A program made the position numbers and the translations under genes. The notes below the pieces were generated by a model, which had not been told where the DNA came from, did not search any database, and saw nothing but the letters and a program-made list of their open reading frames with translations. Of a DNA stretch of 38,041 nucleotides, positions 1-8,440 are shown in pieces. Each line of letters starts with the position of its first letter. The stretch's first letter is position 1. Origin of the DNA: Thiohalospira sp051746205 (GTDB taxonomy: Bacteria; Pseudomonadota; Gammaproteobacteria; Thiohalospirales; Thiohalospiraceae); assembly GCA_051746205.1 (NCBI GenBank), contig JBNJEU010000013.1:1-38041 (forward strand). Direction: 5' to 3'.

Positions 1-69
1 ACTGGAAAAACACCGCCATAACCACCATATTCAGGCTGATCACCTTCCACGCGACACGAGGACCATCCC

Positions 70-501
70 ATGAGCGATCCCCTCCACGTGGTCTGCCCCC
101 ACTGCGACGCGGTCAACCGCATCCCGGGGGAGCGGCTCGAGGCGCGCCCGAAGTGCGGTCAGTGCGGCCAGCCGCTGTTCCTCGGCGAACCCCTGGCACT
201 GACGGGCGCCAATTTCGCCACGCACATGGCCCGCAACGACATCCCGGTGCTGGTGGATTTCTGGGCCCCGTGGTGCGGGCCGTGCAAGATGATGGCGCCG
301 CAGTTCCAGCAGGCCGCCATCCAGCTGGAGCCCCATTTCCGGCTGGCCAAGGTCGACACCGAGGCGGAGCAGGGGCTGGCGGGTCAGTACGGGATCCGGA
401 GCATCCCGACCCTGGTGCTGTTCCGGGGCGGTCGCGAGGTGGCGCGCCAGCCCGGCGCCATGGGCGCCGACGACGTCATCCGCTGGGCCCAGGGCCACTG
501 A
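70..501 (+). CDS. trxC: Thioredoxin 2 (TrxC)
   Basis: A 143-residue cytoplasmic protein-disulfide reductase. Two CxxC pairs near the N terminus (C9/C12 and C29/C32) form the zinc ribbon that distinguishes TrxC from TrxA. The thioredoxin fold follows, with the redox motif WCGPC at C69/C72 and the cis-proline segment SIPT. The length matches the family. The start has a good Shine-Dalgarno (GAGGA) a few bases upstream. It is the first gene in the window and its upstream context is missing. Its TGA stop (499-501) shares its last base with a short palindrome. No functional link to the following TRAP genes is evident. Confidence 0.95.
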   Translation: MSDPLHVVCPHCDAVNRIPGERLEARPKCGQCGQPLFLGEPLALTGANFATHMARNDIPVLVDFWAPWCGPCKMMAPQFQQAAIQLEPHFRLAKVDTEAEQGLAGQYGIRSIPTLVLFRGGREVARQPGAMGADDVIRWAQGH

Positions 502-521
502 AAAGGGGACAGTCCCCTTTT
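501..521. repeat. GGGGAC-type palindrome, copy 1
   Basis: Perfect inverted repeat with arms AAAAGGGGAC (501-510) and GTCCCCTTTT (512-521) around a single A. It begins on the last base of the trxC stop codon. As RNA it could fold as GGGGA/UCCCC with a CAG loop and flanking A and U runs, so it might act as a weak bidirectional terminator. A near-identical copy lies at 27223-27243, which suggests a dispersed repeat family. Confidence 0.8.
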
Positions 522-532
522 CCCCCGCCACG

Positions 533-562
533 CTGCATCAAGGCGCGCGCTCGGGGTATGAT
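533..562 (+). promoter_or_regulatory. Possible sigma70 promoter for the TRAP operon
   Basis: TATGAT at 557-562 matches five of six bases of the -10 consensus and sits 38 bases before the ATG at 601. The -35 region around 533-539 (CTGCATC) is a poor match. This is a tentative call from consensus alone. Confidence 0.3.
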
Positions 563-600
563 GCGAGGCTCGAGCCGACCCATTCGATGAGGACACTGCC

Positions 601-1578
601 ATGTCGTGCGTCATTCCCCCGCGCGTTCCGTTGCTGGCCGCCGCGCTGTTCCTGCTCCCGGGCTCCGGGGTGGCGGAGGAGCGCTTCATCTCCATCGGCA
701 CCGGCGGGGTGACCGGGGTCTATTACCCGGCGGGCCAGAACATCTGCCGGCTGGTGAATCGCGACCGCGACGAGCATGGTCTGCGGTGCAGCGCCGAGAG
801 CACCGGCGGCTCGATCTTCAATCTCAACGCCATCGCCGGCGGCGAGATGGATTTCGGCATCGCCCAGTCGGACTGGCAGCACCACGCCTACCACGGCACG
901 GCGCGCTTCGCCGAGCGGGGCGCGGATCCGGAACTGCGCGCGGTCTTCGCCCTGCACCCGGAGCCGTTCACGGTGGTGGTGCGCGGCGACAGCGACATCG
1001 AGCACTTCGAGGACATTCGCGGCCATCGGGTCAACATCGGCAATCCCGGCTCCGGCCAGCGCGGAACGGTGGAGCGGTTGATGGAGCGCCACGGCTGGAG
1101 CCGCGACGATTTCACCCTGGCTGCGGAACTGCCGTCCCGGGAGCAGGGCCAGGCGCTGTGCGACGGTCGCATCGACGTCATCCTGTTCACCGTGGGCCAT
1201 CCGTCGGCGGCGATCCAGGAGCCGATCACCACCTGTGACGCGCGGCTGGTGCCGGTCACCGGCGAGGTGGTCGAGCAGCTCATCGACGAGACCCCCTACT
1301 ACACCGAGGCGACCATCCCCGCCGGCATGTACCCGGGCCAGACGGAGGACGTCACCACCTTCGGCGTCGGCGCCACCCTGGTCAGTTCCACGCGCACGTC
1401 GGAGCGTGCGGTGCATGCGCTGGTCACGTCGGTGTTCGATGATTTCGAGACCTTCCGCGGCCTGCATCCGGCCTTCGCCACGCTGGAGCGGGACACCATG
1501 GTCGGCGGGGGTCTGTCGGCACCGCTCCATCCCGGCGCCGCGCGCTATTTCCGTGAACAGGGCCTGCTGGACGATTGA
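601..1578 (+). CDS. TAXI-family TRAP transporter solute-binding protein
   Basis: A 325-residue periplasmic binding protein. It has a signal peptide (hydrophobic stretch about residues 9-23, likely cleaved near GVAEE). Directly after it comes the TAXI-type opening FISIGTGGVTGVYYPAG, then the ESTGGSIFNLNAI and DFGIAQSDW segments typical of this family. A GAGGA Shine-Dalgarno lies upstream of the ATG. It captures a substrate, usually an organic acid or amino acid, for the membrane component encoded next. Its TGA overlaps the TTG start of that gene, so the two are translationally coupled. The substrate cannot be read from the sequence. Confidence 0.9.
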   Translation: MSCVIPPRVPLLAAALFLLPGSGVAEERFISIGTGGVTGVYYPAGQNICRLVNRDRDEHGLRCSAESTGGSIFNLNAIAGGEMDFGIAQSDWQHHAYHGTARFAERGADPELRAVFALHPEPFTVVVRGDSDIEHFEDIRGHRVNIGNPGSGQRGTVERLMERHGWSRDDFTLAAELPSREQGQALCDGRIDVILFTVGHPSAAIQEPITTCDARLVPVTGEVVEQLIDETPYYTEATIPAGMYPGQTEDVTTFGVGATLVSSTRTSERAVHALVTSVFDDFETFRGLHPAFATLERDTMVGGGLSAPLHPGAARYFREQGLLDD

Positions 1579-4313
1579 ACACCACGGCCCGGACCATTGA
1601 GCGGGCCGAGACCGGGGTGCGCGACCCCGGTCCGGGGACGGGACGGCTGATCGCGGCCATCGCCGTGGCCTGGTCGCTGTTCCAGCTCTGGATCGTCTCG
1701 CCCTTTCCCTATCAGCTCGGCATCGGCGTGGTGCCGGAGACCCAGGCGCGGGCGCTCCACCTCGCCTTCGCCGTGCTGCTCGCCTTCCTGCTCTTCCCGG
1801 GACGACGCCCGCTGGCGCGGGGGCGGCCTCTGGCGGTGGCGTTCCATGGCCTGCTGGCCGCCGGTCTGCTGGTCCTCGCCCTGCTGGAGTGGCGGTCCGG
1901 CGGGGCGTGGCCGGGGATGCTGGCGGCGATGGCGCTGCTGGCGCTCGCCCTGGCACTGGCGGCGACCCGGCGCCAGTCGGTGGCGGACCGGGTCCCGCTG
2001 ATCGATGTCGGGCTGGGGCTGCTGGCCGCCTTCTGCGCCGCCTATCTGTTCCTGTTCCACCAGGAGCTGGCCGAGCGGGCCGGGCGACCGAGCGGCGTCG
2101 ACATGCTGGCCGCCGGGCTGGGCCTGATCCTGCTGCTGGAGGCGTCCCGACGGGTGCTCGGCCCGGCGCTGATGGTGATCGCGGGGCTGTTTCTGCTGTA
2201 CGTCTTTGCCGGGCCGTGGATGCCGGACCTCATCGCCCACGGCGGCGCCTCGCTGGGTCGCGCCATGAGCCAGCAGTGGCTCTCCAACGAGGGGGTGTTC
2301 GGGATCGCGCTGGGGGTCTCCAGCGGGTTTGTCTTCCTGTTCGTGCTGTTCGGCGCGCTGCTGGAGCGGGCCGGGGCGGGGGGCTACTTCATCCGGGTCG
2401 CCTTCGCCCTGCTGGGCCGGTATCGCGGCGGGCCGGCCAAGGCGGCGGTGGCGGCCTCGGGGCTGACCGGGATGATCTCCGGCTCCTCCATCGCCAATGT
2501 GGTGACCACCGGCACCTTCACCATCCCGCTGATGAAGCGCAACGGCTTCAGCGCGTCGAAGGCGGGGGCGGTGGAGGTGGCCGGTTCGGTCAACGGCCAG
2601 TTGATGCCGCCGGTGATGGGGGCGGCCGCCTTCCTGATGGTGGAGTACGTCGGCATCAGCTATGTCGAGGTGATCCGCCACGCCTTCCTGCCGGCGGTGA
2701 TCGCCTACATCGCGCTTCTCTACATCGTCCATCTGGAGGCGCGCAAGGCGGGACTGCGTGGTCTGCCGGGGCCGGAGCGCGGGCCGCTGTTCGCCCGGCT
2801 GATGCGGACGGGGCTGCTGATGAGCGGTCTGCTGGTGCTCGCCGGGGTGGTCTACTACGGCCTGGGCTGGATCAAGACGGTGGCGGGGGCGGCGTCGTTC
2901 GGGATCATCGCCGTCCTGGCGCTGCTCGCCTACATCGGCCTGCTGCGCCACGCCAGCCGTTTCACGGAGCCGCCCGATGACGAGGTGCTGGCGGACGGTC
3001 GCCTGCCGGCGGTGGCGCCCACGGTCCAGGGCGGTCTCTACCACCTGCTGCCGGTGGTGATCCTGATCTGGGGGCTGGTGGTGGAACGGCTGTCGCCGGG
3101 GCTGGCGGCCTTCTGGGCCGTGCTCTTCCTGATCGCCATCCTGCTGACCCAGCGGCCGTTGCGCGCCTGGTTCGCCGGCCGGGAAGCGCCGCCGGCCGGG
3201 GGCGCGGTCGACCGGGCGGCACTCTGGCGCCGGGGTGGTCAGGACCTGCTGGCCGGGCTGATCAACGGCGCCCGCAACATGATCGGGATCGCCGTGGCCA
3301 CGGCCGCCGCCGGGATCATCGTCGGCACGGTGGCGATGACCGGGATCAGCCTGGTCATGGTCGAACTGGTGGAGTGGCTCTCCGGCGGCCATCTGCTGGC
3401 GATGCTGATGCTCACCGCGCTGATCTGTCTGCTGCTCGGGCTGGGGTTGCCGACCACCGCCAACTACATCGTCGTCGCCACCCTGATGGCGCCGGTGATC
3501 GTGGCCCTGGGGGCGGAGAACGGCCTGCTGGTCCCGCTCATCGCCGCCCACCTGTTCGTCTTCTACTTCGGCCTGATGGCCGATGTCACGCCGCCGGTGG
3601 GCCTGGCGTCGTTCGCCGCCGCCGCCATCGCCCGCGCCGACCCGATCCGCACCGGGCTCCATGCCCTGTGGTATGGAATGCGGACCGTGGCCCTGCCGTT
3701 CCTGTTCCTGTTCAACCCGCAACTACTGCTCATCGGCATCGACGGGCCGCTGGATGGACTGCTGACCATGGCCGGCGCCGTGGTCGGCATGCTGGTCTTC
3801 GTCGCCGCCACCCAGAACCACTGGCTGGCCCGCAATCGGGTGCTGGAGACGCTCGGCCTGTTGCTGGTGGCGCTGACCCTGTTCGTGCCGTCGCTGTGGA
3901 TGGATCGCCTCCACCCGCCGCTGGAACGGCTGCCGGCCGGGGCCGTCATGGAACAGGCCGAGGCCACCCCGGATGGCGGCTTCCTGCGCCTGGAGGTGGC
4001 GGGCATGGACCTGGAGGGGCGCGAGCGTGAGCGCCGGGTGATGCTGCCGCTGGAGGACGGCGATCCGGTGGCCAGCGGGCTGCACCTGATGACCCTGGGG
4101 GATCGGGTGAGCGTCAGCGCGGTGGACTTCGGCAGCGCCGCCGAGCGGGTGGGTCTGGAGAGCGGCTGGCGAGTAACGGCGGTGCTGGCGCCGACCGAGC
4201 GCCCGGCTCCGGAGTGGTTCTACCTGCCGGCGCTGGCCCTGCTGGTGCTCATCGGCTGGCGTCAGCGCCGGCGGGTGCTCCTTGCGTCAACAGCGGAGCC
4301 ACAGGGAAATTGA
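1575..4313 (+). CDS. TRAP transporter fused permease (DctQM-type, TAXI-associated)
   Basis: A 912-residue inner-membrane protein that fuses the small (4-TM) and large (12-TM) TRAP subunits. Many hydrophobic helices span the protein, with DctM-like segments such as SGLTGMISGSSIANVVTTG and LGLGLPTTANYIVVATLMAP and the late VTPPVGLASFAAAAIA motif. It works with the upstream TAXI protein in ion-gradient-driven uptake. The C-terminal roughly 130 residues are a soluble region followed by a last TM helix, as in fused permeases carrying a DUF3394-like tail. The start is TTG at 1575, overlapping the previous stop; a GTG at 1617 is the alternative. A very long antisense open frame here is a GC artefact. 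Confidence 0.9.
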   Translation: MNTTARTIERAETGVRDPGPGTGRLIAAIAVAWSLFQLWIVSPFPYQLGIGVVPETQARALHLAFAVLLAFLLFPGRRPLARGRPLAVAFHGLLAAGLLVLALLEWRSGGAWPGMLAAMALLALALALAATRRQSVADRVPLIDVGLGLLAAFCAAYLFLFHQELAERAGRPSGVDMLAAGLGLILLLEASRRVLGPALMVIAGLFLLYVFAGPWMPDLIAHGGASLGRAMSQQWLSNEGVFGIALGVSSGFVFLFVLFGALLERAGAGGYFIRVAFALLGRYRGGPAKAAVAASGLTGMISGSSIANVVTTGTFTIPLMKRNGFSASKAGAVEVAGSVNGQLMPPVMGAAAFLMVEYVGISYVEVIRHAFLPAVIAYIALLYIVHLEARKAGLRGLPGPERGPLFARLMRTGLLMSGLLVLAGVVYYGLGWIKTVAGAASFGIIAVLALLAYIGLLRHASRFTEPPDDEVLADGRLPAVAPTVQGGLYHLLPVVILIWGLVVERLSPGLAAFWAVLFLIAILLTQRPLRAWFAGREAPPAGGAVDRAALWRRGGQDLLAGLINGARNMIGIAVATAAAGIIVGTVAMTGISLVMVELVEWLSGGHLLAMLMLTALICLLLGLGLPTTANYIVVATLMAPVIVALGAENGLLVPLIAAHLFVFYFGLMADVTPPVGLASFAAAAIARADPIRTGLHALWYGMRTVALPFLFLFNPQLLLIGIDGPLDGLLTMAGAVVGMLVFVAATQNHWLARNRVLETLGLLLVALTLFVPSLWMDRLHPPLERLPAGAVMEQAEATPDGGFLRLEVAGMDLEGRERERRVMLPLEDGDPVASGLHLMTLGDRVSVSAVDFGSAAERVGLESGWRVTAVLAPTERPAPEWFYLPALALLVLIGWRQRRRVLLASTAEPQGN

Positions 4314-4426
4314 TTCAGCCGTGGTTGAATGGTCCAATGAAAAGCACATTCTGGCGGTTTCCGATAAGCAGCGACGGCGGCATGCCATCCAGCCAGCCGG
4401 GAACCGTGGTCGAAGGGAACTGAACC
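4314..4426. other. Boundary spacer before the low-GC cassette
   Basis: 113 bp between the TRAP permease stop and the ATPase start. Base composition drops here compared with the TRAP gene. A 28-codon frame from ATG 4337 to TGA 4421-4423 exists but lacks a ribosome-binding site. It could be a leader or a gene remnant. No inverted repeat or direct repeat marking an insertion edge was found by eye. Confidence 0.4.
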
Positions 4427-5449
4427 ATGAGTCTCACACACATCTCGCTGAAGCGCTTTACCGCCTTTGAATCGCTCGAACTCCCTCTTTCGGAAGGACT
4501 CAATGTGTTCATCGGCGCCAATGGGACCGGCAAGACACATCTGATGAAGGTCGCCTATTCCGCGTGCGACGTCAGCAAGACTCGCAAGGGGTTCGCGGAG
4601 AAACTTGTCCGTGTCTTCCTGCCTTCCAGAGATGCGATCGGACGGCTGGTCAAGCGGCGTGGTCAGAGTTCTCATGGTCAGGTGGCGGTCTATCGGGGCG
4701 CCCGGAAATTGAGTGTGCAATTCTCGAATCACGCCAAGCGAGCGGATTCGACCAGAGTTGTTGGCATGGCCAAGTGGACTGGCGAACCGGTTGAAAGTGT
4801 CTATATCCCCGTCAAGGAAATGCTTTCCAACGCACCGGGATTTCGGGCGCTGTACAGCCAGCGGGAGATCCACTATGAAGAGGTGTATGCCGATCTCCTC
4901 GATCGCGCTTACCTGCCGATCAAGACCGGCCCCCGGGACAAGGCGCGCCAGCGGCTTCTGGAGATTCTTCGGGAGGTAATGGCCGGCAAGGTGGAGGTTA
5001 AGGACGAGGAGTTCTTCCTCCGCAGCCCCAAGGGAAACCTGGAATTTTCGCTGCTGGCCGAAGGCATGCGCAAACTCGCGCTGCTGTGGATTCTGATCCA
5101 GAACGGCACCCTGACCAGTGGTTCCGTCCTGTTCTGGGATGAGCCGGAGACCAACCTCAATCCCCGCCTGTTCGGTGTCCTCATGGATATTTTGCTGGAA
5201 CTCCAGCGCAACGGGGTGCAGGTCTTCCTGGCCACACACGATTACGTGGTTCTCAAGGAACTGGAATTGCGCCGGGAAAAGAGTGATAACGTGGCGTTTC
5301 ACAGCCTTTATGCGGATGATGAGAGTGGTGGAGATATCGTGTGCCACACTTCGGATAGCTACGGGGCGATCCATCCCAACGCCATCGCGGAAGCCTTTGG
5401 TGACATCTACGACCGGGATGTACGTCGTAGTCTCGGAGGGAAGCTGTGA
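4427..5449 (+). CDS. ABC/SMC-type AAA family ATPase (AAA_15/AAA_21-like), putative defence gene
   Basis: A 340-residue soluble ATPase. It begins with the RecF/OLD-like opening (HISLKRFTAFESLELPLSEG) followed by Walker A GANGTGKT at residues 30-37. A signature-like segment LLAEGMRKLALL lies at 209-220, Walker B VLFWDEPE at 234-241, a D-loop NLNP and an H-loop ATHD with H271. The region between the Walker motifs is short, with no long coiled coil and no TOPRIM domain, so it is not a complete OLD or PARIS-type nuclease by itself. The stop overlaps the start of the nuclease-like gene (TGATG), so the pair is coupled. GC is visibly lower than in neighbours: 32 of 60 bases in 4501-4560 against 43 of 60 in 3301-3360. 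That suggests horizontal acquisition. The defence role is inference. Confidence 0.85.
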   Translation: MSLTHISLKRFTAFESLELPLSEGLNVFIGANGTGKTHLMKVAYSACDVSKTRKGFAEKLVRVFLPSRDAIGRLVKRRGQSSHGQVAVYRGARKLSVQFSNHAKRADSTRVVGMAKWTGEPVESVYIPVKEMLSNAPGFRALYSQREIHYEEVYADLLDRAYLPIKTGPRDKARQRLLEILREVMAGKVEVKDEEFFLRSPKGNLEFSLLAEGMRKLALLWILIQNGTLTSGSVLFWDEPETNLNPRLFGVLMDILLELQRNGVQVFLATHDYVVLKELELRREKSDNVAFHSLYADDESGGDIVCHTSDSYGAIHPNAIAEAFGDIYDRDVRRSLGGKL

Positions 5450-5961
5450 TGGTTTCGCTCGTCGAGCGCGATCTCCATCTGGAAGTCGAGGGAGCGATCG
5501 GGGCATGGAAGGCCGATGACCAACAGAACCACCCATTGAGCCACTGCATGAAGTCCGTGGACTTCATCATCGAGTGGCAAGAACGATACTGGTTTGTGGA
5601 GTTCAAGGATCCCCAGCATCCGGAGGCCGAGGAAGAGAATCGCCTGGAGTTTATGGAAAGATTCTGCGGGGGGGCACTGGATAAAGACCTCAAGTACAAG
5701 TATCGCGACTCCTTTCTGTACGAGTGGGCGGCTGGACGAGTTCGGAAGCCCGTTCTCTATCTGGTGCTGATCGCGGTGGATACCCTTGAAGCACCCTTGT
5801 TGCAGACCCGCTCGGATGGATTGAGGAGACAGTTACCGGTGCGAGGGCACGGGGCTGGTGAATGGTGCCGCTCAATCGCCGAAGATTGTCTGGTATTCAA
5901 CATCCAGCAGTGGAATCGACACATGGGCGCGCGCGCCCACGTTTCACGGTTGTCAGAGTGA
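5449..5961 (+). CDS. Small PD-(D/E)XK nuclease-like partner of the AAA ATPase
   Basis: A 170-residue soluble protein of no family I can name. From the ATG at 5449, residues 36-55 contain SVDF (D38), a short hairpin, then WFVEFKD with E51 and K53. That spacing fits the D...E-x-K active site of PD-(D/E)XK nucleases. An acidic, helix-prone segment (AEEENRLEFMERF) follows, then a hydrophobic strand VLYLVLIAVDT. A GTG three bases earlier (5446) is an alternative start; the ATG overlapping the ATPase stop is preferred. It has the same low-GC composition as the ATPase, so the two look like one transferred unit. A nuclease effector gated by the ATPase is the simplest model, but the fold assignment rests on one motif. 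Confidence 0.7.
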   Translation: MVSLVERDLHLEVEGAIGAWKADDQQNHPLSHCMKSVDFIIEWQERYWFVEFKDPQHPEAEEENRLEFMERFCGGALDKDLKYKYRDSFLYEWAAGRVRKPVLYLVLIAVDTLEAPLLQTRSDGLRRQLPVRGHGAGEWCRSIAEDCLVFNIQQWNRHMGARAHVSRLSE

Positions 5962-6004
5962 GATGAGACGGTAAGGGGGAATAGCTCCTGTACCGGCCAA
6001 CGGG

Positions 6005-8440
6005 CTACCGCTTCAGGCAGCAGCGCTTGTATTTCCTGCCGCTGCCGCAGGGGCATGGTTCGTTGCGCCCGATCTTCGTGACGCGCACCGGTTCGGCGGG
6101 AGGCGGGCCGGCTTCTTCCTGTTCCGCGAACTCTTCCGCCACGGCCTCGCGCGTGGCGGAACCCGTCCGGGTCAGGCTGGCCAGGCTGTCGTCGAAGAGT
6201 TCGTGGGCCATCCCGGCCAGCTTCTCCACGGAAAGCCCTTCCTCGGCCTCCGGATCCTCGACCATCTCCCGGACGCGTTCGGGGAGGCCGAAGATCTCGG
6301 CGGCCATGATGGCGCGGCCCAGGATCTCTTCGAGTTCCGGTGCGTCGAGCCACTCGACGTATGCCTCGTCCAGCCGGCGGAAATGGGTCTGCGCCAGGCG
6401 AAAGCCGCGCGCCCAGTCGCCCACCGGGGCGTGCGGCCAGAAGTTCGCCATAGGGTCGGGGTCGAGGGGGCATTCCGGCGGGCGTGCGTACGTCCCGGCC
6501 CGGACCTGTCCGTTGATGGTGTTGTAGAGGGTGAACAGCGCCTGCAGGAGGGATTCGGCACTGGCGAAGTCCCGCTGGTCCGTGCCCGCGCCCTCCAGCA
6601 GGGGTGGCAGCCATTCGGAGGGTAGGGGCGGCTCCGGGTAGAGGGTCATGGCATACAGGTAGCCGTGGAGCCCGAGGTAGCCGGCATCCCAGGGGGTGTT
6701 CGGACTCTCCGCCTCGAACAGCGCGCGCAGCAGTTGTTCCTGCTCCGCCGTCAGCGTGGAGCCGATCGGGTCGAATCCGGGCGGGGCGGCTGGCGCTTCC
6801 GGCTCCGCCGTGGGCGCTGCATCCGGCGTCGCGTCCGGCTCGGCAACAGGGCTCTCCAGGAATTCGTCGAGCGTGCGGTCCATTGCCTCGCGCATGACGG
6901 GGATCCGTTTCAGCTCCCGCCCGTTCAGCAGGGCGTGGGCGGTGGCGAGAAAGGTCAGGGCGTTGTCGTTTCCCGGGGTGTCCGCCAGGACCAGGGCCGC
7001 CCGAAAGCAGAATTCGGCCCAGTCGGCGCGGTGGGCCTCGAAGTGCTCGCGGATCACCCGGTCGGTGGCGCGGGGGCGGAGATTCTCCTCCAGCCGCTGG
7101 AACAGTTCGAGGTCCCGCGCGAACCAGCTTTCGGTCACCGGGTACGGTTCCGGCCAGTCGGCACTGCGGTTGACCAGACGGCCGTAGCGCTGGGGCGTCA
7201 TGTTCGGGAGCTGGTCGTTCGGGTCCAGAAGCTCGAGCCACTGCTCGGCTTCCATGGGCTGCGGGCGCGGCTCGTCCAGGTCGAAGAGGCTGGTTGCGGA
7301 GAGCAGGGCGGGGGACGGGGGTTCGCCGTTGGCCCGATTCTCGGCCAGGGCGCCGCTCAGCAGGGTGTCGGCCGTGGCGGCGGTGACCGGGAACAGGTCG
7401 GACCCCGTGGCCATCTCATCCAGGAGGGCGCGCATGGAGCCCGTCTCCAGACCCTCGCGCATGAAGGCGTCCCGGACCCCGCGACCGGCCTTCAACAGGA
7501 TCATTCCCACCGTCCAGGCGCCCTGTTCATCGGCGGCCGTGAAGGCCAGATAGTGCGCTCCGGCCCCGTCCGGCAGCGAGGCGAACCGGTCGTGGATCGC
7601 CAGCCGTGGTGCTGTTTCCATCGCGCCCGCCAGGTCGCCTCGGCGCATCGCGGACTGAATCACCTCGTCCAGCGCCTCGCGCTGGTCGGGGTCCGGCAGC
7701 CAGTGGCGCAGCAGCGGCAGGCGGGTGGCCACGTCGGCCGGCAGCCCTCGATCGCGCGACCGGTCCACCAGTGCGTGGACGGTCGGCTCGCGGACCTCGG
7801 GGGCGATCGCCAGCAACCAACAGAGCGCGATGCGGAGCCAGACGGGGTCGTCCGCGTTGGCGATCAGCTCGCGGATCAGGGCCCGCTGGTGGGACTCGGG
7901 CAGGACGCTCAGGTGTTCGAGAAAGAGATCGGCAAAGGGATCGGGCGCGCCGGTGCGGGCTTCCGGGAATTTCGCCAGATGGGCCCGCAGCCCCGCGACT
8001 TCTTCGCGGACCTGGTCATCGGTGGGTTCGAAGGGAAAAAGGGCCTCGCGGCGCTCCTTCAGGGCCTCGGGCAACGGCAGGCGGCGCCGGATATGGGCGG
8101 CGGCCAGGGCCTGGAGTCCCGGTAGCGTGATGGATACCTCGGGCGCGGCGATGGCCCGCTCCAGGTGATCCAGAAAGGAGGCGCCGGCGGACCGGTCATC
8201 CCGGGCGCGCGCCGCTTCGTCAACGATGAAGTCGAGCAGCAGGGTGGCGGGCGTCGAACCGGGTGTCGCCTCCCGGTCCTCCAGGGCGCCGATCACATCG
8301 ACCAGCGCCTCGGCCGTCCCCGGGACCGTGAGCAGGCGAAGCGCCTCGTCCCGTGCTCGCCGTACCCGTTCACCGCCCTCGGGTGTCGCCTCGAGTACCC
8401 GAAGAACCTCGTTGACCGCCTGTCGACCTGTTTCCATCAT
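6005..8440 (-). CDS. Large SEC-C motif protein with UPF0149/YecA-like region, function unknown
   Basis: An 811-residue, mostly helical, acidic cytoplasmic protein. The last ~20 residues are a SEC-C zinc-binding motif (GRNEPCPCGSGRKYKRCC), as found at the end of SecA and YecA. A region about 200-60 residues from the C terminus resembles UPF0149/YecA (LHGYLYAMTLYPEPPLPSEW). An Ala/Pro/Glu-rich linker near residues 540-570 separates it from a long N-terminal helical part that I do not recognise. No signal peptide or membrane segment is visible. SEC-C modules bind zinc and can contact SecB or ribosomes, but no role can be assigned here. It is convergent with the low-GC cassette. Two adjacent ATGs are possible starts. 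Confidence 0.8.
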   Translation of the reverse strand: MMETGRQAVNEVLRVLEATPEGGERVRRARDEALRLLTVPGTAEALVDVIGALEDREATPGSTPATLLLDFIVDEAARARDDRSAGASFLDHLERAIAAPEVSITLPGLQALAAAHIRRRLPLPEALKERREALFPFEPTDDQVREEVAGLRAHLAKFPEARTGAPDPFADLFLEHLSVLPESHQRALIRELIANADDPVWLRIALCWLLAIAPEVREPTVHALVDRSRDRGLPADVATRLPLLRHWLPDPDQREALDEVIQSAMRRGDLAGAMETAPRLAIHDRFASLPDGAGAHYLAFTAADEQGAWTVGMILLKAGRGVRDAFMREGLETGSMRALLDEMATGSDLFPVTAATADTLLSGALAENRANGEPPSPALLSATSLFDLDEPRPQPMEAEQWLELLDPNDQLPNMTPQRYGRLVNRSADWPEPYPVTESWFARDLELFQRLEENLRPRATDRVIREHFEAHRADWAEFCFRAALVLADTPGNDNALTFLATAHALLNGRELKRIPVMREAMDRTLDEFLESPVAEPDATPDAAPTAEPEAPAAPPGFDPIGSTLTAEQEQLLRALFEAESPNTPWDAGYLGLHGYLYAMTLYPEPPLPSEWLPPLLEGAGTDQRDFASAESLLQALFTLYNTINGQVRAGTYARPPECPLDPDPMANFWPHAPVGDWARGFRLAQTHFRRLDEAYVEWLDAPELEEILGRAIMAAEIFGLPERVREMVEDPEAEEGLSVEKLAGMAHELFDDSLASLTRTGSATREAVAEEFAEQEEAGPPPAEPVRVTKIGRNEPCPCGSGRKYKRCCLKR

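Noticed and set aside
1545..3722. 725-residue antisense open frame across the TRAP permease
   Set aside because: The Gln/Arg/Pro-rich, repeat-like composition is typical of the opposite strand of a GC-rich membrane gene; the plus-strand permease has clear family motifs.
4337..4423. 28-codon ORF before the AAA ATPase
   Set aside because: No ribosome site and no recognisable sequence; noted only as part of the boundary spacer.
4427..5449. Reading the ATPase as an OLD-family nuclease
   Set aside because: No TOPRIM domain follows the ATPase core; the gene ends shortly after the H-loop.
6665..8125. 486-residue plus-strand ORF opposite the SEC-C gene
   Set aside because: Antisense shadow; the minus-strand frame ends in an exact SEC-C motif.
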